Positions 44,121 to 55,487 of a stretch of 64,000 bases of DNA are shown here, piece after piece; the stretch's first letter is position 1; each line of letters begins with the position of its first letter. Source of the stretch: Undaria pinnatifida. Lineage: Eukaryota; Sar; Phaeophyceae; Laminariales; Alariaceae. Below the pieces are notes generated by a model. It was not told the origin of the DNA. It saw nothing but the letters and a program-made list of their open reading frames with translations, and did no database searches. Made by a program: the position numbers and the translations under genes. The stretch is taken from positions 826,246-890,245 of the forward strand of contig JABAKD010000035.1 of assembly GCA_012845835.1 (NCBI GenBank), written 5' to 3'.

Positions 44121-44813
44121 GGACTGGAGTAAAATAACTAGTAGTTTGTTGTCCAAGCAGCGAAGAAAAGAGCAGCAGCGACATGGTGTGCATTGGGTTA
44201 AAGCGGCCGCAGAAGCACCACTAACACTAACAGCACAAGGAAGCAGCACCAGCAAAAACAAGCACCAGCAGCAGCCAGCAGCAGCAGCGGTAGTATTATC
44301 AATAGCACACTGGTGTTGTTTCGTCGTAGCAGTGAACTTTAGCTTGCCTATTCGGGCGGTCAGGGGCGTTGTCGGCGCAAAAGCGATTCTTGGAGGTTGC
44401 AGAACAGCCCATGAATAAAAACGTCTCCACAAACGTATTATAACCCCCTCCTTGCAACGGATTATCACACGGATGGTAGCGATCCACCCCTTAACGATAA
44501 TTGTTGCGGCATTATAGCGGTTCTTACAAACTGTTCACTTCGCGGTAATCCCCGGAAATACCGGCAGGTTCGCACTCCAACTTCTAGGGCTGTGAGTCGG
44601 CACGACTTAAATCGCCGACTAGTTATTAGTCGGGCTAATGGTCAGTCGTGAAACAGAGGTGCCGACTTTTCGCCTTATGGGGTTTCCTTAACTGTCCGAA
44701 GGCTTTTGTAATGCGGGATACATCGTTTAACGTGAATTGCTGCGGGCTTCGGATACCCCTTCCATACCCTGTGACACTGCAGCGCACAGCGTGAGGTCCA
44801 CACACACGCACAT

Positions 44814-45086
44814 ATGGCGGAACAGCCCATCTCTCTCGACGGTGCCGACGGCGTCCGCCCTGGCGCACCCAATACCAACGCTGAGGGCGGAGATCCCGTC
44901 GGCGACGTTGTGCCCATTATCGAACCGCGGGCCACCTTTGCGAGTGCACGCGACCCCGAAAAGGTGCTTTGCCGCGTGAAGCACGAGCAGAGGCGTAGCA
45001 AGCCGCTCAGATACAACAGCCCGCTGTGGAAGTTTTTCACCTCAAGCAAGGACTCGCTCCCTGGCATAGCCGTGTGCAAGCTTTGA
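44814..45086 (+). pseudogene. BED-type zinc finger N-terminus of hAT transposase, truncated
   Basis: It starts at an ATG about 230 bp inside the hAT terminus. Ninety residues: a polar, acidic N-terminus, then YNSPLWKFFTSS and AVCKL, the first half of a BED zinc finger (aromatic W72/F74/F75 and the first Cys at 88). The codon where the second zinc Cys is expected is TGA, so a single base change from a Cys codon ends the frame. His ligands downstream are not clear. In an intact element this domain would bind the termini. Confidence 0.6.
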
Positions 45087-45267
45087 GAGGCGCACGGCGA
45101 TTTCGCTGACGCCGAGGTTAGGTTTGGGTCCCCTACCCATTTGAGCAGTAATACACATGATTTGACTTTTCCACCCATGTTACCCCAGTGATGTCAGTGA
45201 TGTCATTAGGGGGCACTTCGACCGGTATTTCGTATGGATTAGGGTTAGGGACAGCTTACGCTATACC

Positions 45268-45434
45268 TACAATGGGACCCGAAGGGTGCGCCAGCTAGCG
45301 TTGGGCTGCGAAAGCAACTGAGTTAAATCGACACACGAAGCGTATGAAAATACGTGGAAGTGTGGCAAGCTAAAGATTTATTTTTCCCCATTCGCCGGAG
45401 AATAGAAAAAGAAAAAAAGAAAAAAAAAAAAAAT
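45268..45434 (+). mobile_element. 5'-truncated, poly-A-tailed retrocopy
   Basis: About 150 bp (GAAGGGTGCGCCAGCTAGCG to CCGGAGAATAG), followed by an A-rich tail, match 58474-58632, which also ends in a long A run. The similarity starts abruptly at TGGGAC. A shared 3' end, an A tail and a variable 5' end are the signature of reverse-transcribed insertion. TTAGGGTTAGGG words flank it but are too short to call telomeric. Confidence 0.6.
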
Positions 45435-45550
45435 AGGGTTAGGGTTTTTAAAGGGTTAGTTCCATCGCTTGAAAAACGCATTAGTGTAAGACATCCCATT
45501 TTAGGCAGCATCTAGAAACGAGAGGAAAGGGCATCGCGAGGCCCTGAAAC

Positions 45551-45985
45551 ATGAGGCGCGTGGGGCGGGTAGTAAAGGCGGGGGCAGTGGCATGGCCTCG
45601 AGCGAGAAGGGTGCGGGGAGCATCATTTCCCACGTGGACGGCGCCAAGCCATTCACGAGCAAGATGGGTCGGTTCATCATCGACAGCTCTAACAGTAGAT
45701 GGTCTAATAGTAGGTGGTTTAGGACTTACGGTCGTCATCGCCGCACGCGTTTCGCGCAAGGTTGAAAGGGACAAAAACAAACGAATAACATTACAGAGGG
45801 ATCCGAGACCTTTCTGCTGGGGATACTTTCTGCACCGCTATCTTGATGAGTTCGATTTTTCGCTCGTATCCCCGCCAGGTACTAGCAATGCGACTGAAAC
45901 AATTGCTGTCATGTTCCTCCAGTCCGGGGTAGATCTACCTGGAACATGCGTTGTGCTTCTCATTTTTGTGCTTTTTTTTGTGTAA
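45551..45985 (+). CDS. Unrecognised open frame inside the hAT element
   Basis: 144 codons from an ATG, with an Arg/Ala-rich N-terminus and a hydrophobic C-terminal run (VVLLIFVLFFV). There is no hAT dimerisation motif. The opposite strand is also open over 45481-45780. It may be a decayed transposase exon or chance. Confidence 0.15.
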   Translation: MRRVGRVVKAGAVAWPRARRVRGASFPTWTAPSHSRARWVGSSSTALTVDGLIVGGLGLTVVIAARVSRKVERDKNKRITLQRDPRPFCWGYFLHRYLDEFDFSLVSPPGTSNATETIAVMFLQSGVDLPGTCVVLLIFVLFFV

Positions 45986-46152
45986 ACTCGTCGTAGAGCT
46001 TTTTTGTTTTTCGTGTGAAACTTTGTGAATCTAGGTTAACATTTGTTGCGCTTTTCTTGCTCAAAATGAAGATAAAGTGTATTTTTCGCCTCCTGAGGCG
46101 CCTCCGGCGGGCCCTCCGATTAGTCGTGAAATAAAACCGACTCACAGCCCTA

Positions 46153-47290
46153 CCAACAGCGGAAACATTCATCGTTGACACATAGTACCAGTACTAACAG
46201 CTACATATGAAATATCGCCTGGAGCTCGTGCAGGAGGATGTTTGCAACTGTCCTCAAGTTTTGTGCGTTGGCAGGTGGTGGGCGGTAGTTGTTGCTGCCT
46301 CTTCGCCATAATTAGCCCCGTGGGCATAACAGAGGCTCTTGACAACGACCGTAGCCGAGCTCGGCATTTCCTGCGCACGCTGCTCCAGGGGCTTTCCCGA
46401 GACAGAGAGAGCAGGGTGCTTGACATGACTCCGATGGAATCCTACGGCACGCCGGCCGCGCGAGGGTCGTGACGGCCACTGCTATAAGACCCTAGCAGCA
46501 CGCCCCTCCAAACGACATTTTTTGAAGGGTGTGTTTCGTGGGATCGTCGAATCGCGGTCAAACTAAACTGCATAACAAACGGAAACGAAGGCCTCAGCCA
46601 TCGTATATCGAAATCGGTCTCTGCTATTCGGCGCTGTATAACTTAGAAACCCGCATGCACTCCTAATTACTGGCAGTTATTGGCTGAGAGCACGAGGAGA
46701 TTGAGCAAGCAGCAGATTCATACGTCTCTGCGGCACTTCCCCTAAAAACTAAAAACGCCATCTCATACAAGAAAAAACTAACCGAATGGCCAATGAAGAA
46801 GCGACTAAATGAGGGAGGGAGGAGACGGAGGGCGGAGTAGGGGAGAGAAAGGTACCTTGAGGACGATGGATGGGATACTGTTGTCACATTGTCACCCGCA
46901 ACGCGTAGTACTATATGAGGCGGGACTCGGCCAAGTTTCCTTGCAGGACAAACATCTATCACTCTTGCCTCTTGCCGCAATAAACCAGCAATAAACCCAT
47001 CGGGTCTATTTTCGCCTCGGGATGTAACAGGAATGTAAAATGGAAAAGAAAACGCCAAAGCAAAGCTAGATGGGGGGATCGGGGAACCCCTACCAGTCCC
47101 GGGGGGGCGACGGCTCTACAAATACGATTATGGTAAGTGGTTTATGTGCTAGCCAGTATCAAACCTGTTTGAGCCGCACAGAGGAGTATACGACTGTATC
47201 ACAACTGCTGCGTTACACACTCACTCGCCATATTTCAAAACAAAACAAGACACTTGCACAGCTGTGAGATCGAAGATCTTGTCGTAAAAC
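46153..47290. other. No gene recognised
   Basis: Sequence between the hAT element and the Mutator-type MITE. The right edge (47260-47290) is GCTGTGAGATCGAAGAT, a segment of a dispersed repeat also at 52984 and 56448. Confidence 0.3.
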
Positions 47291-48041
47291 TATTTCTTAT
47301 ACAGTCGGATTCCGCCAGTCGAAAACTGCCCTTTTCGACTGGACTTTTTTTCGACTGGATTCTTCTGGTCCTTCTTATCGTCAGTCGAGTCGATTTTATA
47401 GTTTTTGTGCTCTTCCTAGAGGCGGTTGGTGTGAGGGAGTACTGCTGTATGGCGCTCGAACACGGTTGGCAGCTCTGTGCTTCGCGCGTTCCTCGCGAGC
47501 AACGCGTGCTTCATGCGTGACGAACCCTCGTCCAAGCGGGTTGGTGGCGTTGGGCTTAGCCGAAAGCTGCCAACACTACGTTGGTGGCGTTCCACTCAGC
47601 CGAGAGCCGCCAAAGCCACAACAGGCGTAGCCGTTGTTAGCAAAATCGATAACGCGTGCTACTGCTGTCGTGTGACACTGCTGCTGACAAGCGGAGCTAG
47701 GAGTGCGCCACGCTGACTTGCGGCGAGAAGCAACAGCAGTGATAGCCAAGGCACCGTCGGCGCTGTTGTATGATACTGCTGTGTGGTACCTGGTATGGGT
47801 GGGTGGGCGTGTGGGTGTGTGTTTTGTGGGAGGATGAGCGATGAGATGGGTTCAAAAACAGGTGTGAAGCTTTTTCGACTGAGTTTTTCGACTGACAGAT
47901 CCAGTCGAAAAAGTCAAGATTTTCGACTGGATCCCCCAGTCGGAAAACTCAGTCGAAAAAAGATGAGTCGAAAAGGCCCTTTTTCGAAGAAAGCTTCAGT
48001 CGAACCGTTTTCGACTGACAAATCCGACTGTTTAAGAAATG
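47291..48041. mobile_element. Mutator-like MITE with CAGTCGAAAA subterminal motifs
   Basis: The left end ATTTCTTATACAGTCGGATT, then CAGTCGAAAAC, is inverted at the right as GTTTTCGACTG, then AATCCGACTGTTTAAGAAAT. The same terminus is at 55488, next to a Mutator-like transposase start. Both ends are dense in CAGTCGAAAA/TTTTCGACTG. The insertion splits a dispersed repeat: flanks GCTGTGAGATCGAAGAT and AACTCATCT, CAAGCTGTGTG are contiguous in the uninserted copy at 52984-53030. There is no transposase ORF. Exact boundaries and target duplication are uncertain by a few bases. Confidence 0.65.
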
Positions 48042-48330
48042 GCCTAACTCATCTGTGCAAGCTGTGTGCGATATCATACCTCGATCGCGTGAATTACCGG
48101 GTGTGTGTCGGATATAGGTCGGCGCCTCGCCTTACAACTAGGTTGTACCGGGGCCAACAGGGTCATGCTAATAACTCTGTGCACGGAAACTATAAAACCT
48201 GTTTTGGACGGGTTGACGGGGACAAAAAATGGAAATACTTTATTTATGTTTACTTGTATCCTGTAGTCGTTTATGACCGGTGAGGGGGGGGCGGGGGTTC
48301 AAAGGAGGGGGGGAGAAGGTAAAGGGGTGG
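48042..48330. repeat. Dispersed repeat flanking the MITE
   Basis: AACTCATCT, CAAGCTGTGTG, CGATCGCG, GGATATAGGTCGGCG, CTTACAACTA and GTGAGGGG follow in the same order here and at 56470-56740; the first part also occurs at 53005-53075. Its left portion lies before the MITE. The function is unknown. Confidence 0.6.
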
Positions 48331-49081
48331 AATTGGTCAACATTTTCAGGTCGCATACAAAAATACCGCTTACCACTATAGTGGACAAAAAATAGGACCC
48401 CTCCCAATAAAAACTCACCCACATAGTATATTACAAGTACCAACAACGCATCTCGCAAAGATGAGTCTTGACCTGAAATTCGTCGAACTCACCGCTGACG
48501 TCCTTGATATATACTCCGGAGTATTTTTTAAAAGAATACCAGTACGTATCTACCAGGTAGCTTACTGCACGCGTGGTGCTAGGTCAAGCGATGGTGGGGG
48601 CGGCGGGGCTGGGAGGGGGGGGGGTTAATTGGAACTCCAGGATCATATAAAGTAATTTGAGCTACGAGGTACTGCATGTACATATTGCTCGAAAGGCCGC
48701 AACATATGTAAATGTATAATTGTGATCTTTTTCCTTCCTTCGGGCACATCTCTTCGTGCTCGCACCCTTGTCCCAAACGTTGGATGGGGTGGGCACAATT
48801 CGACCGTCGGGCTCACGTTGCCGTAGGTTTGGGCGCGATCCATGCAGTGTGTCGCGCGTGGTAAGCCTTTTCAACTTTTTAGGCCTTGGGAACACTTGAG
48901 GCAAATCCCCGGGTTTCCGCAACATCCCCGGGGATTGGGTTTCTGCATCCCCTTTCCCCGTGTACGCACGTGAGATTTGGGTGCAAACCGCGATATCTGC
49001 TCGTGGAGGGTACACGTAGTAGGCGCAATTCCCTATTTTGGCACAGAGCACCGCGCTTCGATCCTGCCGCCCAGCAGCAGT
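48331..49081. other. No gene recognised; left part of a duplicated CAG-rich module
   Basis: The stretch TTTTGGCACAGAGCACC to CTGCCGCCCAGCAGCAG (about 49035-49080) is the left half of a module whose uninterrupted relative is at 52511-52700. The intervening bases have no recognisable coding domain. Confidence 0.4.
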
Positions 49082-52000
49082 TGTGGACAGTGGAGCACCA
49101 GAGAGTGTGTAGTGTTGTTGGTAAGACACGACAGTTGATATTCTTGTTGGTGATTTACTGTTGAGGATCTGATGTGGTGTGTGGACGTTATCTAGATCTG
49201 AAGGCAATTACTGTAGTAGGGGTTTCTACTTATCCTCTTCTGGATTCTGATATAGGGATTCGGGGATGAAGTTAAGATCGCTTGTTTTCTTGTGTTCGGA
49301 GCTAATAAACAACTTCTCTCTCCTTTCTTAGCACCTGAATGGTGCTGACCAGCCCCCCCTCAGGCCAAGGGGGGATACTTTCTGGTCAGTAGACCTTGCC
49401 TAGCTTAGGCGTGTCAACAATTATCGATAGTTCAGGTTGAACACACCGGCGTTAGTCAGGGATTTTTTCTGGTACGATTGCGACAGCGGCAAGCAGGTGT
49501 GGATTGGGCCGCGTTTCGGCAGGAAGCCCTCTGACCCGATGAGGGCGGTGTCCATATGCTGCCTCAGGACCCCGAACGAGGTCTGCTGTGGTCGTACGAG
49601 GGGCCGCTAGAGGCGATGTCCCAGCATCGCACCCGGCGTGGAGGGTCTGCAGCAGCAGGCTCCACATCTGATGATGGCGAGGCTCGAATCGGGTTGATTC
49701 ACTCGGTTCTGTGAAATCTCGCAGTATAGGCACGATTTTGATCCGCTGAAGGTTCAACTCGGGCAGCAAAGACACACCCGCCGATGATCTCGCCGAGGGC
49801 TCAAGGCTTTCGGGGGGCATGCTGGCGAGGTGAACACACTGAAATGCGGTGATTCAGCGGTGCCGACCCCCGAGGGGGAAGGCGCGACATCACGTGCGAA
49901 GCATGTGATTGTGCCCAACGCGGCGAGATCAATCTCCCCACCTGCGCTTCTAGATCGTCGCGAGGATATCCACTTCGGGAGGCGCAGTGAGGAGTGAGGA
50001 AATCACACGTGCATACAGCCGTCCGAGAAGGCGGTTGCGCTTTGTATTTCAGAATAGGAGGAGCTGGAGTGCCGCTGAAAGGGGGTGTTTGATAACTCCA
50101 ATGCTTCCAGGCGCTAAGAGCTTGGCTCTTGTTTTGCGAAGGCTATGTGCTGACTTGGCCTCCAACATGGAGCCCGCGCATGTCTTGATTTCAAGGTGTG
50201 GGTTTGATTTGGTTTTGAAGATACTGCTGTAGTCTAGACTATTTGTAGTTGTCGCGTGCTTTGTCGCGTCGTGTATTTGAGCTATTGATAGGGGCAAGTG
50301 TGCTTCGTGCTTTGCTTGTTAAAAATCATACCCCGTCTAGGTTTGTGTTGTGTTGATTGCCCATACAGCAGTATGCGCATAATACAACGCGTGCTTTGCG
50401 ACTGGTGTCACTCTGTTTTGAGTGCCTTGTGTGTAGCAGAATAATCTTGTCGCGAAAATTAATGCATTATGCTGCGAGAACATGCTGCGTGCCTCTGTAC
50501 AGAGCGAGAGTCTCGTCGTAGCTGCTGAAGGTTTATTGAAAAGGGGGGTTATTGAATGCGTGGTGCATGCCGATGGCCTCTGCACGAGAACAAATATGTC
50601 CACGTATTGCCGCAAAAAACCTGGTACTTGCTTTCCCCGCTGGATATGGACGAGTCAGCCTGAAGGAGCTCGTGTTCCAAATCGTATGAAACCGTGTTTT
50701 GCGTTCGAAGATGTATACACACACATGTGCGTTATTAGCATATCGTTTTCACAGGTTTGAAGCGAGCGCGTGGGGTTTCGTGGCGCGTCCGCAAAACGGA
50801 TGCAAAACCTATATTGCCGTGCGCGCGTTGTATTGAGCGTCTTTCCACACACATTTGAGTGCAGAGTGAAGTATGCACGGAGTGTGTTCTGCACCGTGCA
50901 GGAAACAAAACGAACCGTTGATTGTGTTTGACGGATTAGCGTGTTTCTTAGCCAGACTTGTGTTGTTTCTGATGAACAGACAGGAGCAGTATGAGAGTCT
51001 ATCGCTATGTACATTCCGATGTATTCTAAGTGAAAAATTAAGGAACCTTTCCAGTTGAGGGAAACTGCTTAGGGGCCAACCGTTCAGCAACAAAACCCGA
51101 TGTTCAAGTTTGCTATACAGTAGTGGTACATATGTGCTTGTTGTGTGTACGAGTAGTAGATATTTGTGTCTTCCGTATTTTCTTGTATTGGTCACTTTGG
51201 TAGGGTCATTTGTGCCATCTGTTTTTGGGCGCATGAGACGATTGTCTCGTTCTGTCGTAGTACAATGAGTGCGGTCATGTATCGCTGCTGTTTTTGGTCT
51301 CCAAACAAGCGAGGCTTGCTGAATGCGGAATGCATGTTCGTGTGATGAGGTTGAACGCGTATAAGGACAAACCTGAAGCATCAATGTGGTATTACGCTGT
51401 AATTTTCTGGGGTTTCCGCATGACTTTGAGCGAAAATCGTCCTGGAATGTTCTTACGGTGTTATTTTGCTGATTGCATGAGTTGTGGTATAATTGTGGAT
51501 GAAAGCGGATGATACTATTAATATCCGTGTAGTCGTAAAAGGGTTTTTACGATGTTCATCTTTGGGTTGGCGGATGTTTATTTGGGTTTCCGTTTGGCTT
51601 GCCACTTAGTCTATACAAGTATGTTTTGTGAAGTTTGCGTGTGAAAACATACGAATTAATACCTGGTAGTGTTTATTGGTGATATTGCTATGTTTTAAGG
51701 CATGATTTGTGCCTGGTGATCGTGTGTGCATGTTTTTGTGAAGTATTGCAATGTTTCATGGCTCGTAATCATTGGGTATGGTATCTAGATGTATGTGGTC
51801 GTTTATCATTCAAAAACATGTGTGTTTTCTCTGATGTTTTTGTGTAGCTGGTGCTCACTTTTGATCAAAGCTTGTACATGAACTACTTCGAGTCGGAACG
51901 CGCTTTTGGGGGCATTGTGGACAGTGGAGCACCAGAGAGTGTGTAGTGTTGTTGGTAAGACACGACAGTTGATCTTGTTGGTGATTGACTGTTGAGAATC

Positions 52001-52250
52001 TGATGTGGTGTGTGGACGTTATTTACATCTGAAGACAACTACTGTAGTAGGGGTTTCTACTTATCCTCTTCTAGATTCTGATATAGGAATTCGGGGATGA
52101 AGTTAAGATCGCTTGTTTTCTTGTGTTCGGAGCTAATAAACAACTTCTCTCTCCTTTCTTAGCACCTGAATGGTGCTGACCAGCCCCCCCTCAGGCCAAG
52201 GGGGGATACTTTCTGGTCAGTAGACCTTGCCTAGCTTAGGCGTGTCTACA
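49082..52250. mobile_element. LTR retrotransposon, non-autonomous, 3169 bp
   Basis: LTRs at 49082-49419 (338 bp) and 51916-52250 (335 bp) begin TGTGGACAGTGGAGC and end GGCGTGTC(A/T)ACA, and differ at few positions. An AATAAA lies near the end of each. The 4-bp duplication CAGT flanks the element (49078-49081, 52251-52254). A purine-rich TTTTGGGGGCA precedes the right LTR. The 2.5-kb interior has no ORF with gag or pol motifs, only frames below 200 codons, so it relied on another element. The interrupted sequence is intact in a paralogous module at 52511-52700, which confirms both ends. Confidence 0.88.
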
Positions 52251-52469
52251 CAGTCCAGCCCCCTAGCAGCAGCAGCCTGCAAACCTCTGGGCGTGTGACT
52301 GCTGTTGTAGCAGCTGATTGCTTCGATCGGAGCCTGCGCTACCCGCCATACGCCACTGCTTTCTCACTGCTGCTGCTGCTTCTGGCAAGTGTCAAGTGAT
52401 CAAGTAACATGCCGGCGTAAGTTGTAAGGATCTTTCGAATATCGTATTAGTACTCAAAAGTTCCTTATA

Positions 52470-52760
52470 TTTATGTTCAGGTTGGTGTGCTTCGTTCACA
52501 TACATTTCCCTGTTTTGGCACAAAGCACCACGGTACGATCCTGCCGCCCAGCAGCAGTCCAGCCCCCTAGCAGCAGCAGCCTGCAACTCCCTGCGCGTGT
52601 GACTGCTGTTGTAGTAGCTGATTGCTTTGATTGGAGCCTACGATGCTCTACCCGCCTATACGCCGCTACCTCTCGCTGCTGCTGCTACTGCTGGTCCTGT
52701 CAAGTGCCAAGTGACATGCCGGCGTAAAGTGTAAGGACCATTTGAATATCATATAAGCAC
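52470..52760. repeat. Paralogous module carrying the empty retrotransposon site
   Basis: The series TTTTGGCACAAAGCACC, CTGCCGCCCAGCAGCAG, TCCAGCCCCCTAGCAGCAGC, then GTGACTGCTGTTGTAG and AGCTGATTGC is continuous here. At the other locus it is split by the LTR element between 49081 and 52251. Both copies end with GCCGGCGTAA and AAGGATC/ACC words, repeated again near 52794, so the module is part of a local tandem series. Confidence 0.8.
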
Positions 52761-52959
52761 TCAAAAATTCTATATGTTCATGTTCCGGCGTAAAGTGCAA
52801 GGATCGTTTGAGTATCATAGTAGTACTAAAAAACGTTCCTTATCTTTTATGCCCAGGCTGGTGCACTTTGTATATGAAATCGTGCCTCTGATGAGCATGT
52901 AGAGCACAACGCTACGACAGCTCTGCCGCACTGCAGCAGCGGTAGGCAGCACCATTTAT

Positions 52960-53060
52960 TTTTATAAAAATGAAAATACACTCCAGCTGTGAGATCGAAG
53001 ATTTCGTCGAAACTCATCTTTGCAAGCTGTGTGTGATACTCCGATCGCGCGCATTACGAG
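52960..53060. repeat. Uninterrupted copy of the MITE target repeat
   Basis: ACACTCCAGCTGTGAGATCG, AAGATTTCGTCGAAACTCAT and GCAAGCTGTGTGTGATACT run without interruption. This is the sequence split by the MITE at 47291-48041. A second intact copy is at 56440-56500. Confidence 0.7.
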
Positions 53061-55487
53061 TTGTGTGTGTCCTATATCCTTATTATATAATACGCTGAGG
53101 ATGGTCGTGACGTTTTGGATCTTTGAAAAATATCTTGGTTAAAACACCCCCCCCAAAAAAGCGGCGACTCCCGAGCTCCACTCGGCCTCAGGCGGCCTCG
53201 CGGTGCCGCCACGTCCCATCCGCACAGCAGCACCACGACATGCCGGCGGAAGAACGGGCGTCGGTGCCCCACCTCGGCGAAGGGGGAGCGTGGAAATCGT
53301 CCTCCCGGGGACGACTCGCTTGCCCCCCCTCGCTTTTTCTTCGTCGCTGCCTGCTTTTTTTTTTTTTTCGAACTCCAACTATATTGAACTTTCGAATTGC
53401 TTTTTGGCCACTTGAGCCATGGACAAAGCCATGGACACGAGACCACAAGCGCGCCTGCGTCAACAGCAAGCACAACAACACCAGGACCAATCACAGCAGC
53501 GTCCAGCCGTCGCCGCTCGCCGTGCGCAGAATCGGCAACGCGAGCGCTTTTCGCTTGGCCCAACAATGGCGAATCCTGCCCAGCCCGAGAGCATTGTAAC
53601 CAACAGATCGGCTGCTGCTCGCCTGTCAGGTGTATTGCTCTACGTACTATTGCTGCATTGCTGTACTGCTGTACTGGGTAGGTTCGTGGGTGCATGGTGG
53701 GTGGTGGGTTGGTGTTGGGTGGTGGGTGGGTGGTGGACGGTGACTCGCCCGCTCCGCGAGATGGCCGAGTATCGTCAAAAGAGGAATTCCCCCCCGTCTG
53801 TTTCCTGTTTCATACAAGGTCCTCGAGAACCAACTAACTGCGCCGCTGCGTACTGCTGCACGGCTGTTCTGATGTACGTACTGCTGCACTGCTGTTCTGC
53901 TGTATGTAGTAAAGGTTTGGTCGGTGGGTGAGTGGAGGGTGCACTGCGTCGTCCGTGGTGGGTGGGTGGGCCGTTCTGTACGTGGGAGTCTTTTTGCGTC
54001 CTGTGGGAGATGAACCCTTTTTTTTTTCCCTACAATACCGGCCTCCCACTGGTGCTTGGGAGTACCACCGTCCCCGCTGCTGCACTCCTTTGTCCTTTAC
54101 TACCGTACGTACTACTGCTGCCGTGTTATCATTTTTGTGCTGCAAAACTTACATAATCTACAGAGGATGATACCTTTACTAGCGTACGTTCGGCGGCATT
54201 GTCGTACTGTCCTGTTATTATTTTGTTATTTTAGTACTTAATACAGAGGATACAGCACCAATTTGTTTTTGTCCGCCATCCTGGCCGGCAACTGGCATAT
54301 TTTGGGAGTACCACTAGTTTATTATGTAAGATCGCAGATGACAGACAGCATACAGCATGCGGACAGCACAACGTTACAACCCTGCCGCACAGCAGCAGCG
54401 GTAGGCAACACCATTAATGTGCGCGTGGCGTGTCCTCGCCATGCTGCGCCGAGTTGCTCGTGTCGGAGCCGGTCATTTGTCACCCCACCATACCACACGT
54501 TTCTGCTGTACATAGGAAGCTTAAAAATTGTATTACAAAATACTGTACCAGGTAATTTAGATACCAACCAACCCATATGGCACCCTTATACATTTGATAC
54601 ATTCACGTCCACAGAGGCAGCTTTTTAAGAGTACTTTTCTGTTTCATTTTGCGAAGATCGCGAATGACAAGACAGCAGCAGACAACATGCGGAGAGCAAA
54701 AAACGCTACTACCGGTGTGGTAGGACCACGTGCGCGTGACGTATCCTCTCCTTATACGGCGGCGAGTTGCTTTGGCCATATGCTGTCACGTTTTGTCCTC
54801 TTGCTCCCTCGTCCTCAATAGGTGCTATTTATGTGGTATTCTACAGCAAGTCGCATCCCACGCTACATGTGCCCCTTCTCGCTTCCTGTCGGTCCCTAAC
54901 CTGGAGGTCGAAGTGTGACGCTCTTCTCGAAATCATACATATCATACGGTGTACAAGTTTTGTGTGTTGTGCGTATTTTCTCAACGACAGATCGATCGTG
55001 AGCACGTCTATCTCGACTCCCCAAAAAGTGGTAAAAGTACTGCTGCTGTTGACACCCAACATGTACTGCAAGTAAAACGGCTGACGTCCTTGAAATATTT
55101 TTATAAAAGAGCGATGGCCGAAATCGGGTACACCCGATTGACCTATGGCCGTTATCGGGTACCCCCTGAACACAGTTCCACAACGACGCAGGACGACATC
55201 TCATTGGTCTAAACCACAACGCAACCGAACGCAGCCGCATGTCCATCGGGTTCACCCGATTATGGCTGAACAAGTCCTCGAAATGTACCCGACTCGCATA
55301 CAAGCCCCCCGATTATGGCCGGACTACTCGACCACCAGCCCACACGCACACACGCATGCGCAGCGGGCGCGAACTCGCGCCACGTCACGAGGCGGGGCAT
55401 TGTTCTTTCGTCTCGGAGCTCTTTTTTTCCGGACCTCTTTTTCCGGAGCTCTTTTTTGTGGACCTTGAAGTCGTAGTTAGGCCATTT
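53061..55487. other. CTGCTG-rich sequence without an assignable gene
   Basis: Recurrent ACTGCTGC, GTACGTACTGCTG and AGCAGCAGCGGTAGGCA words indicate local duplications. Several overlapping open frames up to 207 codons exist on both strands (53072-53695 minus, 53419-53931 plus), but they contradict one another and show no domain. A GGTGGGTGGTGGG run lies at 53690-53740. Confidence 0.35.

Larger units (their letters stand above)
44585..46152. mobile_element. hAT-type DNA transposon
   Basis: Perfect 16-bp terminal inverted repeats, TAGGGCTGTGAGTCGG at 44585-44600 and its complement at 46137-46152. The flanking 8-mers CCAACTTC (44577-44584) and CCAACAGC (46153-46160) agree at 6 of 8 positions, fitting a decayed 8-bp duplication. 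GTCGG/CCGAC words recur near both ends. Inside are a BED-finger start (44814-45086) and a poly-A-tailed retrocopy (45268-45434). No dimerisation domain was found, so it is internally deleted or decayed. Confidence 0.8.

Noticed and set aside
45236-45465. Telomere or interstitial telomeric array from TTAGGGTTAGGG words
   Set aside because: Only two or three units occur and they lie inside a hAT element. This is too little for a telomeric tract.
53072-53695. 207-codon minus-strand frame
   Set aside because: It overlaps equally open plus-strand frames, is low in complexity and shows no domain or splice context.
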